The notes under the pieces are model-generated. The model searched no databases. It worked only from the letters and a program-made list of their open reading frames with translations, and had not been told where the DNA came from. This document shows positions 20,017 through 29,000 of a DNA stretch of 64,000 bases, in pieces. Source of the stretch: Novosphingobium beihaiense. Lineage in GTDB: Bacteria > Pseudomonadota > Alphaproteobacteria > Sphingomonadales > Sphingomonadaceae. Location: NCBI RefSeq assembly GCF_022832375.1, contig NZ_JALHLG010000003.1, forward strand, positions 248,001-312,000, in the 5' to 3' direction. The position numbers and the translations under genes were made by a program. The number at the start of each line of letters is the position of its first letter. Position 1 is the first letter of the stretch.

Positions 20017-21888
20017 ATGAGTAACGCCTACAAAGCCGCCTGGCAGGCCAGCATCGACAATCCGCAGGGATTCTGGCTCGAAGCCGCCAAAGCCCTGGAC
20101 TGGGCACAGGCACCTGCCTCCGGCTGGAGCGAGGCGGACGGGTGGTTCCCCGGCGGGCAGATCAACACCTGCCACAACGCGGTGGACCGCCATGTCGCCG
20201 CCGGGCGGGGCGATGCCAAAGCGCTGATCTACGACAGCCCGGTCACCGGCACGGTCCAGACTTTCACATATGCCGAACTGCTGGAGGAAGTGGGCCGCGT
20301 CGCCGCCATGCTCGCAGCGTTGGGGGTGACGAAGGGCGACCGCGTGGTGATCTACATGCCGATGATCCCGCAGACAGTCTTTGCCATGCTGGCCTGCGCG
20401 CGGCTCGGCGCAATCCATTCGGTGGTGTTCGGCGGCTTCGCTCCGCTGGAACTCGCCAAACGCATCGACGATGCCGCGCCCAAAGTGCTGATGGCCGCGT
20501 CTTGCGGCATCGAGGGCCAGCGCACCATTGCCTACAAGCCGATGGTCGACGAAGCGCTGAAGCTGGCGAAGCACGCGGTCGATCACGCCGTGCTGTTCCA
20601 GCGCGAGCAAGTGACGGCGCCGCTTTGCGCCCCGCGCGATCTCGACTGGATGGCCCTGCGCGAACAGACCGCGCAGGCGCCGGTTCCCGCCTGCGTGCCG
20701 GTGGCGGCCAGCGATCCGCTCTATATCCTCTACACTTCGGGCACGACCGGCACACCCAAGGGCGTCGTGCGCGACAATGGCGGCCATGCCACCGCGCTCA
20801 CATGGTCGATGGCCAATATCTACGGCATCGGCGCGGGCGACGTGTTCTGGGCGGCATCGGACGTGGGCTGGGTCGTGGGCCACAGCTACATCGTCTATGC
20901 CCCGCTGCTGGCAGGCGCGACGACGGTGCTGTTCGAGGGCAAGCCGGTGGGCACGCCCGATCCCGGCACGTTCTGGCGCACTATAGACCGCCACGGCGTA
21001 AAGGCCTTCTTCACCGCCCCCACCGCGATCCGCGCCGTGCGCAAGGAAGACCCGGACGCCACATTCCTCACCGAAACCGGCACTGGCCCCTGTCAGGCCA
21101 TCTTTCTGGCCGGTGAGCGCGCCGATCCCGACACCATCGCCTGGCTCGAAGAGAAATCCGGCCTGCCGGTGATCGATCACTGGTGGCAGACCGAACTCGG
21201 CTGGCCCGCCATCGCCACGTGCTTTGCGCTGGGCGACTTGCGCCGCAAGCGCGGCAGCGCGGGCTTCCCGGTGCCGGGCTATGCCTTCACCATCCTGGGC
21301 GACGACGGCAAGCCCGTCCCCGACGGAGAAAGCGGCTCGGTCGCGATCAAGGCGCCGCTGCCGCCCGGCGCGTTCCGCACGCTGTGGAACAACCCGAAAG
21401 GCTATGCCAAGAACTTCGAGGGCTTTCCCGGCTACTACGAGACGGGCGATGCCGGGCACTTCGATGCGGACGGTTTCCTCAACATCATGGGCCGCACCGA
21501 CGACATCATCAATGTCGCCGGGCACCGCCTCTCAACCGGCCAGATGGAACAGATCGTCGCGCAGGAAGACGGCGTGGCCGAATGCGCGGTGATCGGCGCG
21601 GACGATGCGATCAAGGGCATGATCCCGGTTGCCTTCGTGGTCGCCCGCGCAGGCGCGGAAACCGACGAGACGCTGGTCAAACGCGTGGTGAGCGCCGTGC
21701 GCGAGGAACTGGGCCCGGTCGCGGCGCTCAAGACCGTCTATGCCGTGCCGCAATTGCCCAAGACGCGCTCGGGCAAGATCCTGCGCAACCTGCTGCGCAA
21801 GATCGTCAACGGCAGACCCTACGACACGCCCGCGACGATCGAGGACGCGTCGGTTCCGGCCACGCTGCACGGGATCGTGCATGGCTGA
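20017..21888 (+). CDS. prpE: Propionyl-CoA synthetase PrpE-like acyl-CoA ligase
   Basis: A 623-residue AMP-forming ligase. It carries LYTSGTTGTPKGVVRDNGGH, a signature in which RDNGGH marks the propionyl-CoA synthetase branch rather than Acs. Also visible are DHWWQTELGWP, YYETGDAGHFD and the C-terminal [11 protein letters not shown], with Lys587 as the catalytic and potentially acetylated residue. It activates propionate or related short acids. GGAG precedes the ATG, and it follows the GNAT gene by 24 bp. No prpB/C/D methylcitrate genes are in the window, so the further fate of propionyl-CoA is not shown here. Confidence 0.92.
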   Translation: MSNAYKAAWQASIDNPQGFWLEAAKALDWAQAPASGWSEADGWFPGGQINTCHNAVDRHVAAGRGDAKALIYDSPVTGTVQTFTYAELLEEVGRVAAMLAALGVTKGDRVVIYMPMIPQTVFAMLACARLGAIHSVVFGGFAPLELAKRIDDAAPKVLMAASCGIEGQRTIAYKPMVDEALKLAKHAVDHAVLFQREQVTAPLCAPRDLDWMALREQTAQAPVPACVPVAASDPLYILYTSGTTGTPKGVVRDNGGHATALTWSMANIYGIGAGDVFWAASDVGWVVGHSYIVYAPLLAGATTVLFEGKPVGTPDPGTFWRTIDRHGVKAFFTAPTAIRAVRKEDPDATFLTETGTGPCQAIFLAGERADPDTIAWLEEKSGLPVIDHWWQTELGWPAIATCFALGDLRRKRGSAGFPVPGYAFTILGDDGKPVPDGESGSVAIKAPLPPGAFRTLWNNPKGYAKNFEGFPGYYETGDAGHFDADGFLNIMGRTDDIINVAGHRLSTGQMEQIVAQEDGVAECAVIGADDAIKGMIPVAFVVARAGAETDETLVKRVVSAVREELGPVAALKTVYAVPQLPKTRSGKILRNLLRKIVNGRPYDTPATIEDASVPATLHGIVHG

Positions 21889-21926
21889 CTGGCCTAGAAC
21901 AGACTGCAGGAGACCTGAATCAAACC

Positions 21927-22003
21927 CCGCTCACCCTGAGCTTGTCGAAGGGTACTGGCGCAACGCTGGGGTCAGCACCCTTCGACAAGCTCAGGGTGAG
22001 CGG
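21927..22003. repeat. REP-like 27-bp inverted repeat of the sphingomonad intergenic type
   Basis: Arms 21927-21953 and 21977-22003 are exact reverse complements around 23 bases. The core CCCTGAGCTTGTCGAAGGG is a repeat found widely between genes in Sphingomonadales genomes (known generally, not searched here). It lies directly behind prpE and may also serve as a transcript end. Confidence 0.85.
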
Positions 22004-22035
22004 AGGTAGGGCGGATTTCACGCGGGAGGCTCTGA

Positions 22036-22085
22036 CGCCCATAGTCATTGCAAGGTTCGAACGAGCCTAGCAATGACTATGGGCG
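22036..22085 (+). terminator. 16-bp hairpin followed by TTTT
   Basis: Arms 22036-22051 (CGCCCATAGTCATTGC) and 22070-22085 pair perfectly around an 18-base loop and are followed by TTTT at 22086. It lies between the convergent prpE and phosphoesterase genes. It could be a Rho-independent terminator for prpE or another member of an intergenic repeat family. Confidence 0.55.
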
Positions 22086-22094
22086 TTTTGCGCC

Positions 22095-23732
22095 TTACCC
22101 CAGATCCAGCGCTCCAGTCAGATCTCCGGGCGCGACGCCGCCTGCGGCGGCCATCGCCTGTTCGCGCATGGCAAGCCCGGGCAGCTTCTCCAGCCCGAAA
22201 CGGCGGGTGATGAAGCGCGCGATCGAGCCGGTATCGTACACCGTGTGATCGACGCTGCCCTTGCGCGCGTGCGGGGAGACGACCATCGCGGGAATGCGCG
22301 TGCCCGGCCCCCAGCGGTCGCCCTTGGGCGGGGCGACGTGATCCCACCAGCCGCCGTTCTCATCGAACGCGATGACCACCAGCATCCGCTCCCACTGCGG
22401 GCTGGCGCGCAGGGCATCGACCACCGCCGAGATGTGCCGGTCGCCCGCGTCCACGTCCGAATAGCCCGCGTGCATGTTGAGATTGCCCTGCGGCTTGTAG
22501 AACGTGACCGGCGGCAGCTTGCCCGCCTCGGCCGCGGCGAGGAAATGGTTGGTGCGCGCGGTGCTGCCCTCGCCCGCATCGCGCAAGTGCGCGGCACGGT
22601 CCGCCGTGCCGGGGGCGAAGCGGCTGTAGTAATTGAACGGCTGGTGATGCGGCTGGAAATTCGGGCGCGAGGGGTAGGAACCGTCGTTCGCTTGCCCTTC
22701 CAGCGCGGCGTCCCAGCCGCCCGCGTACCAGGCCCAGTCCACGCCTTTGACGGAGAGCGCATCGCCGATGGTCTTGTGCTGCTGCGGCACCAGCGTGTGT
22801 CCGTTCGACCAGTCAGCATATCCTGGCCGGGCAGGATCGAGCTGGTAAGTCGGCGCATAGGGCGGCAGCATCGTGTTGACCGCCCAGAAATCAGGCGAGA
22901 GCGAGCTCGTCACGAAACGCGCCGGGCCATCCATGGCACTGGCGGGAGTCTTGGGATCGAGCTTCAGGCGAATACCCTTGGGATCGCCATCCACTTGCGC
23001 AATGCGATTGGCCGCAGGCCCCTTGTCCGCATCGGGATAGAACGGCGGCTGCGCGGCGATCAGGTACTGGTGATTGAGGAATGAGCCGCCGAACGCGCCC
23101 ATGAAGAAATTGTCGCACAGCGTGAACTCGCGCGCGATCTGCCACAGGCGCAGCTGCGAGCGGTTGTCTCCGTAATACCCCATGACCAGCCCGCCAGCAT
23201 CGCTCCAGGCCGCGAACCCGTCGTTACGGCCGCCGTTGATCTGCAACTGGTTGTGATAGAAGGCGTGGATCAGGTCGCGCGTCACCAGCCCGTGCGGCAG
23301 CGGATCGCCTTCGGGGGTTTTCAGCGCGAAAGGCGCATTGGGCATCAGCGGCAGATCGTCCGGGCCGACCTGGTATTCGGCGTGTTCGACCACCTGCTTG
23401 TGCGGGATCAGCCCTTCCCAGATCTTCGGCAGCTTCTCCAGCGGCGTGCCGTCGCGGTCGCGCTGGATGAAGCGTTCGGGCGGCACTTGCGACAATGGCT
23501 CTTCCAGCCCCGGAAAATCCGCGAAGAGATTGTTGAAGCTGCGGTTTTCCGCATAGATCACCACGACCGTGTCGATCGCATCGCGCAGACGGGCATCGCT
23601 GACCGGCTTCGGGCTGCCCGGCTTCGCCGCGCGCGCCTCGGCCTCTCCGCCGGACACGGCTGCGGCGGCGCCCAGCGTGGCGGCCAGACCGCCCAGAAAC
23701 TCGCGGCGGTCAGGATGGAAGGAATCGGACAT
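22095..23732 (-). CDS. Secreted acid phosphatase / phospholipase C family phosphoesterase
   Basis: A 545-residue precursor of the phosphoesterase family that includes AcpA and phospholipase C. It starts with a Tat-type signal (DRREFLGGLAATLGAAAAV). The catalytic domain opens with VVVIYAENRSFNNLFADFPG, where the Asn in ENRSFNNLF is the usual metal/substrate position. It ends with VVIAFDENGGWWDHVAPP and IPAMVVSPHARKGSVDHTVYDTGSI. It probably hydrolyses phosphomonoesters or phospholipids in the periplasm. It is read toward prpE, and the ROK kinase gene follows upstream on the same strand after 118 bp. The exact substrate is not visible. Confidence 0.9.
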   Translation of the reverse strand: MSDSFHPDRREFLGGLAATLGAAAAVSGGEAEARAAKPGSPKPVSDARLRDAIDTVVVIYAENRSFNNLFADFPGLEEPLSQVPPERFIQRDRDGTPLEKLPKIWEGLIPHKQVVEHAEYQVGPDDLPLMPNAPFALKTPEGDPLPHGLVTRDLIHAFYHNQLQINGGRNDGFAAWSDAGGLVMGYYGDNRSQLRLWQIAREFTLCDNFFMGAFGGSFLNHQYLIAAQPPFYPDADKGPAANRIAQVDGDPKGIRLKLDPKTPASAMDGPARFVTSSLSPDFWAVNTMLPPYAPTYQLDPARPGYADWSNGHTLVPQQHKTIGDALSVKGVDWAWYAGGWDAALEGQANDGSYPSRPNFQPHHQPFNYYSRFAPGTADRAAHLRDAGEGSTARTNHFLAAAEAGKLPPVTFYKPQGNLNMHAGYSDVDAGDRHISAVVDALRASPQWERMLVVIAFDENGGWWDHVAPPKGDRWGPGTRIPAMVVSPHARKGSVDHTVYDTGSIARFITRRFGLEKLPGLAMREQAMAAAGGVAPGDLTGALDLG

Positions 23733-23850
23733 CGGAAGGCTCCTTTGGGGGTAAGGCAGTGGGCGCTGTTTGTGACGGCGGATGGACCCGCGTCAATCAC
23801 CTTGCCGCCGAATTTTCCATGACGGGTGAAATGCTTGATGGGCGCCCGTG

Positions 23851-24714
23851 TCAGCCACCCGCCAGCGCCAGCGCCCCCAGCAGCCCGGACCGTTCGCCCA
23901 GCCCCGGCCGCACGATCACATCGGCGGGCTGGCCCCGGAAATAGCCTCCGCCCAGCCTCGCGGCCTCTTCCCGCACCCGTTCGACAAGTCCCGGCGTCTC
24001 CATCACACCGCCGCCGAAGATCAGGCGTCCCGGCTCCAGCATGGCCTGTACCGTGACGGCCGCCTGCGCGAGGTACCAGGCGATGATCCCCTGCCCCGGA
24101 TGACCGGCAGGCAATTGCGAAAGCGAATGGCCATAGCGCGCGATCACGGCAGGCCCGGACGCCATGCCTTCAAGGCAATCGCCATGGAACGGACAGATCC
24201 CGGCAAAAGCCTTGTCCGCTTCGTGCCGGGGCGTGCGGATATGTCCCATCTCTGGATGCGAGAGGCCACGCAGGGTTTGCCCCTCGATCACGGCACCGCC
24301 GCCGATCCCGGTTCCCACCGTCAGGTAGACCACGCAGCGCTGCCCCTGCCCCGCGCCCCAGCGGCTTTCCGCCAGCGCTGCCGCATTTACATCGGTATCA
24401 ACGCTTACCGGGCAACAAAACGCGCGCGCCAGCGGCCCGGCAAGATCTGCTCCGCTCCAGCCCGGCTTGGGCGTGTTGAGGATATGCCCCCACTTCGGCG
24501 AGGCCCTGTCCAGTTCGACAGGCCCGAAGCTGGCGAGGCCAATCGCATCGAGCGGCCCGCGCGCGCCGAACCATTCGCAAACCGCGCCGATCGTCTCGTC
24601 CGGGGCTGTCGTGGGAATTCGTATCGTTTCCAGCACCGCATCCGGGCCATGGGCGATACCCAGCACGAACTTGGTGCCGCCAGCCTCGATCAATCCGTAG
24701 GTTTTCCGTGCCAT
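23851..24714 (-). CDS. ROK-family sugar kinase (fructokinase-like)
   Basis: A 287-residue cytoplasmic kinase that phosphorylates a hexose, most likely fructose, with ATP. Visible are the phosphate loop GLIEAGGTKFVLG, the sugar-binding DTDVNAAALAE with its catalytic Asp, TVGTGIGGGAVIEG, and the zinc-binding ROK motif HPEMGHI followed by CPFHGDCLEG. The set with EAGGTKF matches bacterial ROK fructokinases. ATG 24714 fits the domain start; longer open frames upstream are not coding. It is divergent from a TonB-dependent receptor gene 148 bp away. There is no transporter for sugars beside it. Confidence 0.9.
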   Translation of the reverse strand: MARKTYGLIEAGGTKFVLGIAHGPDAVLETIRIPTTAPDETIGAVCEWFGARGPLDAIGLASFGPVELDRASPKWGHILNTPKPGWSGADLAGPLARAFCCPVSVDTDVNAAALAESRWGAGQGQRCVVYLTVGTGIGGGAVIEGQTLRGLSHPEMGHIRTPRHEADKAFAGICPFHGDCLEGMASGPAVIARYGHSLSQLPAGHPGQGIIAWYLAQAAVTVQAMLEPGRLIFGGGVMETPGLVERVREEAARLGGGYFRGQPADVIVRPGLGERSGLLGALALAGG

Positions 24715-24810
24715 CGCTATCCCAGATCTGCCCCGGCAAGCCACATTGCGCCAGCACCGAGCCTCCGGCCGGTTAACACCGCTGCCCCCCAAGCGCACCG
24801 CTTTGTTGCA

Positions 24811-24871
24811 ATGCGACATTGAAACGTCACGCAGCCCGCCTATCGGGCCCCACATATTCAAAATGTCGCAT
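24811..24871. promoter_or_regulatory. Inverted repeat in the ROK / TonB-receptor intergenic region
   Basis: ATGCGACAT at 24811-24819 and ATGTCGCAT at 24863-24871 are perfect 9-bp inverted copies, flanked by TTGAA/TTCAA, 43 bases apart. The left copy also forms CAATG-cga-CATTG. The right arm overlaps the first possible ATG of the receptor gene. It may be an operator or an RNA hairpin controlling translation. Confidence 0.4.
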
Positions 24872-27202
24872 CCAAAGGAAATGAAATTGAAACCAGGGGC
24901 TTTGTTCGCAGTGCTGATGGCAGGGTCTTGCCTTGCCGGGATCCACACGACCGCTTTCGCGGCAGAGGCGGACGCGCCCGCTGGCGAAGTCCAGCTCGAC
25001 GCCAATTCCATCGTCGTCACCGCGCAGAAAGTGAAGCAGCGTGCCGTCGACGTGCCGATCACGATGTCGGTCGAAACGCAGGAACGCATCCGCGAACTGG
25101 GCGTGACCAACCTTGGCGACCTCTCAAACTATGTGCCCGGCCTCAATGTGCAGGTGCAGAGCGCCAACAACCCCGGTTTCGTGATCCGCGGCATCACCTC
25201 CGACAGCGGCTCGGCGCAGCAGTCGCCGCGCGTCACGCTCTACTACAACGGCGTCGATATCTCGCGTTCGCGCGGGGCCTATCAGGGCCTTTACGATCTG
25301 GAACGCGTCGAAGTCGTCAAAGGCCCGCAGGCGACCCTGTTCGGCACGGCGGCTGCGATCGGCGCGATCAGCATGATTTCGGCCAAGCCGCAGCCCGGCG
25401 TTTCGGCCGAACTCACCGGCAGCTATGGCAATTACGATGCCTACAAGCTGGAAGGCCATGTCAATGCCGGCAACGACGTGCTGGCCGGGCGCATCGCCGG
25501 GCAGTGGATCAAGCGCGACGGCTATGTTCCCAATCTCGCCCCGGGGCAGGACGATCTCTATGCGCAGGACCAGCTCGGCCTGCGCGGATCGCTGCGCTAC
25601 ACGCCGACCAGCGATTTCACTGCGGACCTCATCTTCACCTATGACCGCGAGCGCAATTCCGGCACGCCGTTCCTCAGCAAGTCGCTGGGATCGACGGCCG
25701 TCGATGGCGTGTACGGACCGGCCTACCTCGGCGGCTCGCCGCTTTCGGGCGCCGTGCTGGGCGCGGACAAGCTGGGCCTCACCCGCGACGTCTACGACGT
25801 GAACTTCACCGCGAGCTGGGACTTCGCAGACGGCTGGAACTTCACCACGGTCAACGGCTACCGCGATTTCGATGCGCGCGAAGTGTTCGATGCCGATGGC
25901 TCGGCCGCCTGGTATCTCGAATTCGCCGAACATGCCAAGGGCTGGGAAGCCAGCCACGAAGGCCGCTTTACCTATAGCGACGATCAGTGGCGCGCCTCGT
26001 TCGGCTGGAACTACTTCATCGAGGACAGCTACCAGAACGTCCCCTTCTCGACCGAGGAAGGCACGTATCTGCAGTGCACGCTGAACATCATCCCGGGCCT
26101 CGGCTGCGTCGCGCCTGACAACACCGTCACCGCCTCTGCGGCGACGGGGCTGGCGAGCGGCGGCCTGGCCACCGCCATTCCCTATTCGAGCTGGTTCGAG
26201 AACAAGGGCCGCAACCAGACCTGGTCCATGTTCGGTGACGCAACGTGGAAACCGTCATCGAGGCTGGAACTGACCGCAGGCGCGCGCGTGCTGATCGAAA
26301 AGCGCCGTTCGGGCTACGGTTCCTTCCAGCCGAACGCTGTGCTGGCGGGCGTGCCGCTGCTGCCCGTCACCGATACCGGCGGCGATTTCTTCCGGGCGGA
26401 GCGTTCCTTCTCGGCCGTACTGCCGCGCTTCAACGTGCTCTATCACCTCACGCCCAACCTGAACCTCTATGCCACGGTTTCCGAAGGCCGCCGCTCGCCG
26501 GTGGTCCAGCTTTCGGCCGCGCCCGGCCCGGTTCCCGCGCTCAGCACGATCCCGGCCGAAAAGGTCTGGAACTACGAAGCCGGTATCAAGGGCAGCGCGG
26601 GCATCTTCTCCGGGTCGCTGGGGGTCTATTATGACGACTACAGCAACTTCCAGGTAACGATCCTGGAAATCGACAACACAACCGGCCAGCCCACCGGCAG
26701 GACCATCACGGAAAGCGCCGGTTCCGCCGCCAACCTCGGCGTCGAGGGCGAGATCGAAGCGCGCTTCACCGACTGGCTGCGCGCCTTCGGCAACTTCGGC
26801 TTCATCAGCGGCGGCGTGGACGATACGGCCTCCAACGGCGTCTATGCCGGCAACCAGTTCCGCCTCCAGCCCAAGTGGCAGTGGGCGGCAGGCTTCATGC
26901 TGAATGCGCCGGTGACGGAAAACACCCGCGTGTTCCTGACGCCGAGCGTGACCTATCGCAGCAAGATCTACTTCGAACTGCCCAACAGCGAAGCGATCAG
27001 CCAGGATCCGGTGACGCTGGTGAACCTGCGCGGCGGCGTCTCCTTCGCCAACGACCGGTTCGAAGTGGCGGGCTATGCGCGCAACCTGACCGACAAGCGC
27101 TATCTGCTCGATGCCGGCAATACCGGCGGCGGCTTCGGTTACCCGACGTTCATTCCCGCCGAGCCGCGCACTTACGGCATCGAACTGACCGCCCGCTACT
27201 GA
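24863..27202 (+). CDS. TonB-dependent receptor
   Basis: An outer-membrane receptor of about 779 residues. A signal peptide (ALFAVLMAGSCLAGIHTTAFA) is followed by a TonB box (SIVVTAQK), then the plug domain with VPITMSV, YVPGLNVQ, GFVIRGI, VEVVKGPQATLFGTAAAIGAI, and a barrel ending in TYGIELTARY. It imports an unknown bulky substrate using TonB energy. The start is uncertain: ATG 24863 is the longest sensible choice, and ATG 24881 lies too close to AAGGAA. TTG 24887 has the best spacing. It is followed after 20 bp by a PhoD-type phosphatase gene, so the substrate may be a phosphorylated compound. Confidence 0.88.
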   Translation: MSHPKEMKLKPGALFAVLMAGSCLAGIHTTAFAAEADAPAGEVQLDANSIVVTAQKVKQRAVDVPITMSVETQERIRELGVTNLGDLSNYVPGLNVQVQSANNPGFVIRGITSDSGSAQQSPRVTLYYNGVDISRSRGAYQGLYDLERVEVVKGPQATLFGTAAAIGAISMISAKPQPGVSAELTGSYGNYDAYKLEGHVNAGNDVLAGRIAGQWIKRDGYVPNLAPGQDDLYAQDQLGLRGSLRYTPTSDFTADLIFTYDRERNSGTPFLSKSLGSTAVDGVYGPAYLGGSPLSGAVLGADKLGLTRDVYDVNFTASWDFADGWNFTTVNGYRDFDAREVFDADGSAAWYLEFAEHAKGWEASHEGRFTYSDDQWRASFGWNYFIEDSYQNVPFSTEEGTYLQCTLNIIPGLGCVAPDNTVTASAATGLASGGLATAIPYSSWFENKGRNQTWSMFGDATWKPSSRLELTAGARVLIEKRRSGYGSFQPNAVLAGVPLLPVTDTGGDFFRAERSFSAVLPRFNVLYHLTPNLNLYATVSEGRRSPVVQLSAAPGPVPALSTIPAEKVWNYEAGIKGSAGIFSGSLGVYYDDYSNFQVTILEIDNTTGQPTGRTITESAGSAANLGVEGEIEARFTDWLRAFGNFGFISGGVDDTASNGVYAGNQFRLQPKWQWAAGFMLNAPVTENTRVFLTPSVTYRSKIYFELPNSEAISQDPVTLVNLRGGVSFANDRFEVAGYARNLTDKRYLLDAGNTGGGFGYPTFIPAEPRTYGIELTARY

Positions 27203-27222
27203 TCCTGCTGCCGGAGAACACC

Positions 27223-28842
27223 ATGACACTCGCCATCGACCGCCGCCTGCTCATCAAGGCCGGAGCTTTCGGCCTTGCCGCGCTTTCCACGCCCGGCGTC
27301 GCGCAAGTCCTGATCGCGCGCGGCTTTACCCACGGCATTGCCAGCGGCGAGCCTGCGGCCCATTCGGTGCTGCTGTGGACCCGCTATGTCGGTTCGGGCG
27401 AAACCCGGCTGCACTGCGAAGTCTCGCATGACGAAGAGTTCAAACAGATCGCGGGCGGCGGCGATGTCGTGGCGTCTCCCGAGCATGACAATTGCGCCAA
27501 GCTGGTCGTGACCGGGCTGGAGCCGGACAAGTGGTATTTCTACCGCTTCGTGGCGCCCGACGGCACCAAAAGCGAAGTGGGCCGCACCCGCACGCTGCCG
27601 GTGAGCGATGTTTCGCGTTTCGGCATCGGCCTGTTTTCCTGCTCGAACATGCCGTTCGGCTGGTTCAATGCCTATGCCCATGCCGCCAAGCGCGGCGATC
27701 TGGACCTGATGGTCCATGTCGGTGACTATTTCTACGAATACCAGCCCGGCCACTATCCCGAAACGGTGATGCAAGGCCGCGAGATCGAACCGAAACACGA
27801 AACCGTGACGCTCGCCGATTACCGCCTGCGCTTCGCCTGCTACCGCCTCGATTCCGATCTGCGCCGCCTGCACCAGCAGTTCCCGATGATCGCGCAGTGG
27901 GACGATCATGAATTCGCCAATGACGACTGGCAGAACGGCGCCGAAAACCACGATCCCAAAACCGAAGGCCTCTGGTCCGTGCGCAAGGCGGCGGCGATGC
28001 GTGCCTACCGCGAATGGATGCCGGTTTCGGACGACCTCTACAACAGCTTCCAGATCGGCACGCTGGCCACGATCTTCCGCCCCGAAACCCGCGTCTCCGC
28101 GCGCGCCAAGCAGCTCAGCCTCGGCGATGCGCTCAAGGGGCAGACAGACATTGCCAAGGCTCTGGCCGCATTCCGCGACGGTCCGTGGATGTCTCCGGAG
28201 CGGACGCTGATGGGCGCCACGCAGGAAGCCTGGCTCTACAAGGGATTCCGGGATTCGGTGAAGTCCGGAACCCGCTGGCAGGTGCTGGCGCAGGAAATCG
28301 TGATGGGCAATCTGCGCGCGCCTCCGGCGCTGGCGGACCTCACCCCGGCCTCTGCCGATCCCAAGAGCCGGATGCGGGCGATGGTCTCTGCCGCCGCCTC
28401 GAAGATGGGCCTGCCCTTCAACATGGATTCGTGGGACGGCTATCCCGCCGCCCGCGAACGCCTGCTGCGCGCCGCGCGCGAGGCGGACTGCAACCTCGTC
28501 GTGCTTTCGGGGGACAGCCACAATGCCTGGGGCAACGAACTCAGCCTCGGCAGCGAGGCGGCGGGCGTCGAATTCGCCGGGCACTCGGTCACTTCGTCCG
28601 GCTTCGAAAGCTTCCTGCCCACCATCGCGCCGCGCAATCTTGCCGCGATGGTGCAGGAGACCAACCCGGCCCTGACTTTCACCGATACCAGCCGCCGCGG
28701 CTATGTCTCGCTGCAGCTCACCCCGGAAGAGGTGCAGGGCACCTGGCACTTCCTGAGCACCGTCGCCGCCCGCACGACAGAGGGCGTGCAGGATCACACT
28801 CTGGGCGTGAAGTGGGGCGAACGCCGCTTCACCAAGGCCTGA
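27223..28842 (+). CDS. phoD: PhoD-like alkaline phosphatase / phosphodiesterase
   Basis: A 539-residue secreted metallophosphoesterase. An N-terminal export signal contains DRRLLIKAGAFGLAALSTPG (Tat-like). A PhoD N domain follows (FTHGIASGEPAAHSVLLWTRY), then the catalytic domain with FSCSNMPFGWFNAYA, VHVGDYFYEY, QWDDHEFANDDW and VVLSGDSHNAWGNEL, the metal-binding set of the family. It releases phosphate from mono- or diesters outside the cytoplasm. ATG 27223 follows GGAG, 20 bp after the TonB receptor, so they form one operon. Usual PhoD proteins bind Ca and Fe; nothing here departs from that. Confidence 0.93.
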   Translation: MTLAIDRRLLIKAGAFGLAALSTPGVAQVLIARGFTHGIASGEPAAHSVLLWTRYVGSGETRLHCEVSHDEEFKQIAGGGDVVASPEHDNCAKLVVTGLEPDKWYFYRFVAPDGTKSEVGRTRTLPVSDVSRFGIGLFSCSNMPFGWFNAYAHAAKRGDLDLMVHVGDYFYEYQPGHYPETVMQGREIEPKHETVTLADYRLRFACYRLDSDLRRLHQQFPMIAQWDDHEFANDDWQNGAENHDPKTEGLWSVRKAAAMRAYREWMPVSDDLYNSFQIGTLATIFRPETRVSARAKQLSLGDALKGQTDIAKALAAFRDGPWMSPERTLMGATQEAWLYKGFRDSVKSGTRWQVLAQEIVMGNLRAPPALADLTPASADPKSRMRAMVSAAASKMGLPFNMDSWDGYPAARERLLRAAREADCNLVVLSGDSHNAWGNELSLGSEAAGVEFAGHSVTSSGFESFLPTIAPRNLAAMVQETNPALTFTDTSRRGYVSLQLTPEEVQGTWHFLSTVAARTTEGVQDHTLGVKWGERRFTKA

Positions 28843-28866
28843 ACAGGCGCCAGCGCACGATCTGCT

Positions 28867-28979
28867 CTCTCCCCTTCAGGGGAGAGATACGCAGGCTTGC
28901 GAGCTTGCTCGCTAGCCGCAGTTGAGAGGGGCGCGGGCACGCAATCCCCTCTCCCAACCCTCTGCCCTGAAGGGGAGAG
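28867..28979. repeat. Intergenic repeat with nested inverted copies
   Basis: CTCTCCCC-ttca-GGGGAGAG (28867-28886) is a compact palindrome. Its 14-base left part recurs inverted as CCTGAAGGGGAGAG at 28966-28979, with a further CCCCTCTCCC in between. It occupies the gap between the convergent phoD and an SDR gene. It looks like a dispersed intergenic repeat and could also end both transcripts. Confidence 0.7.
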
Positions 28980-29000
28980 GGCTTTCAACGTGTCTTGGGA

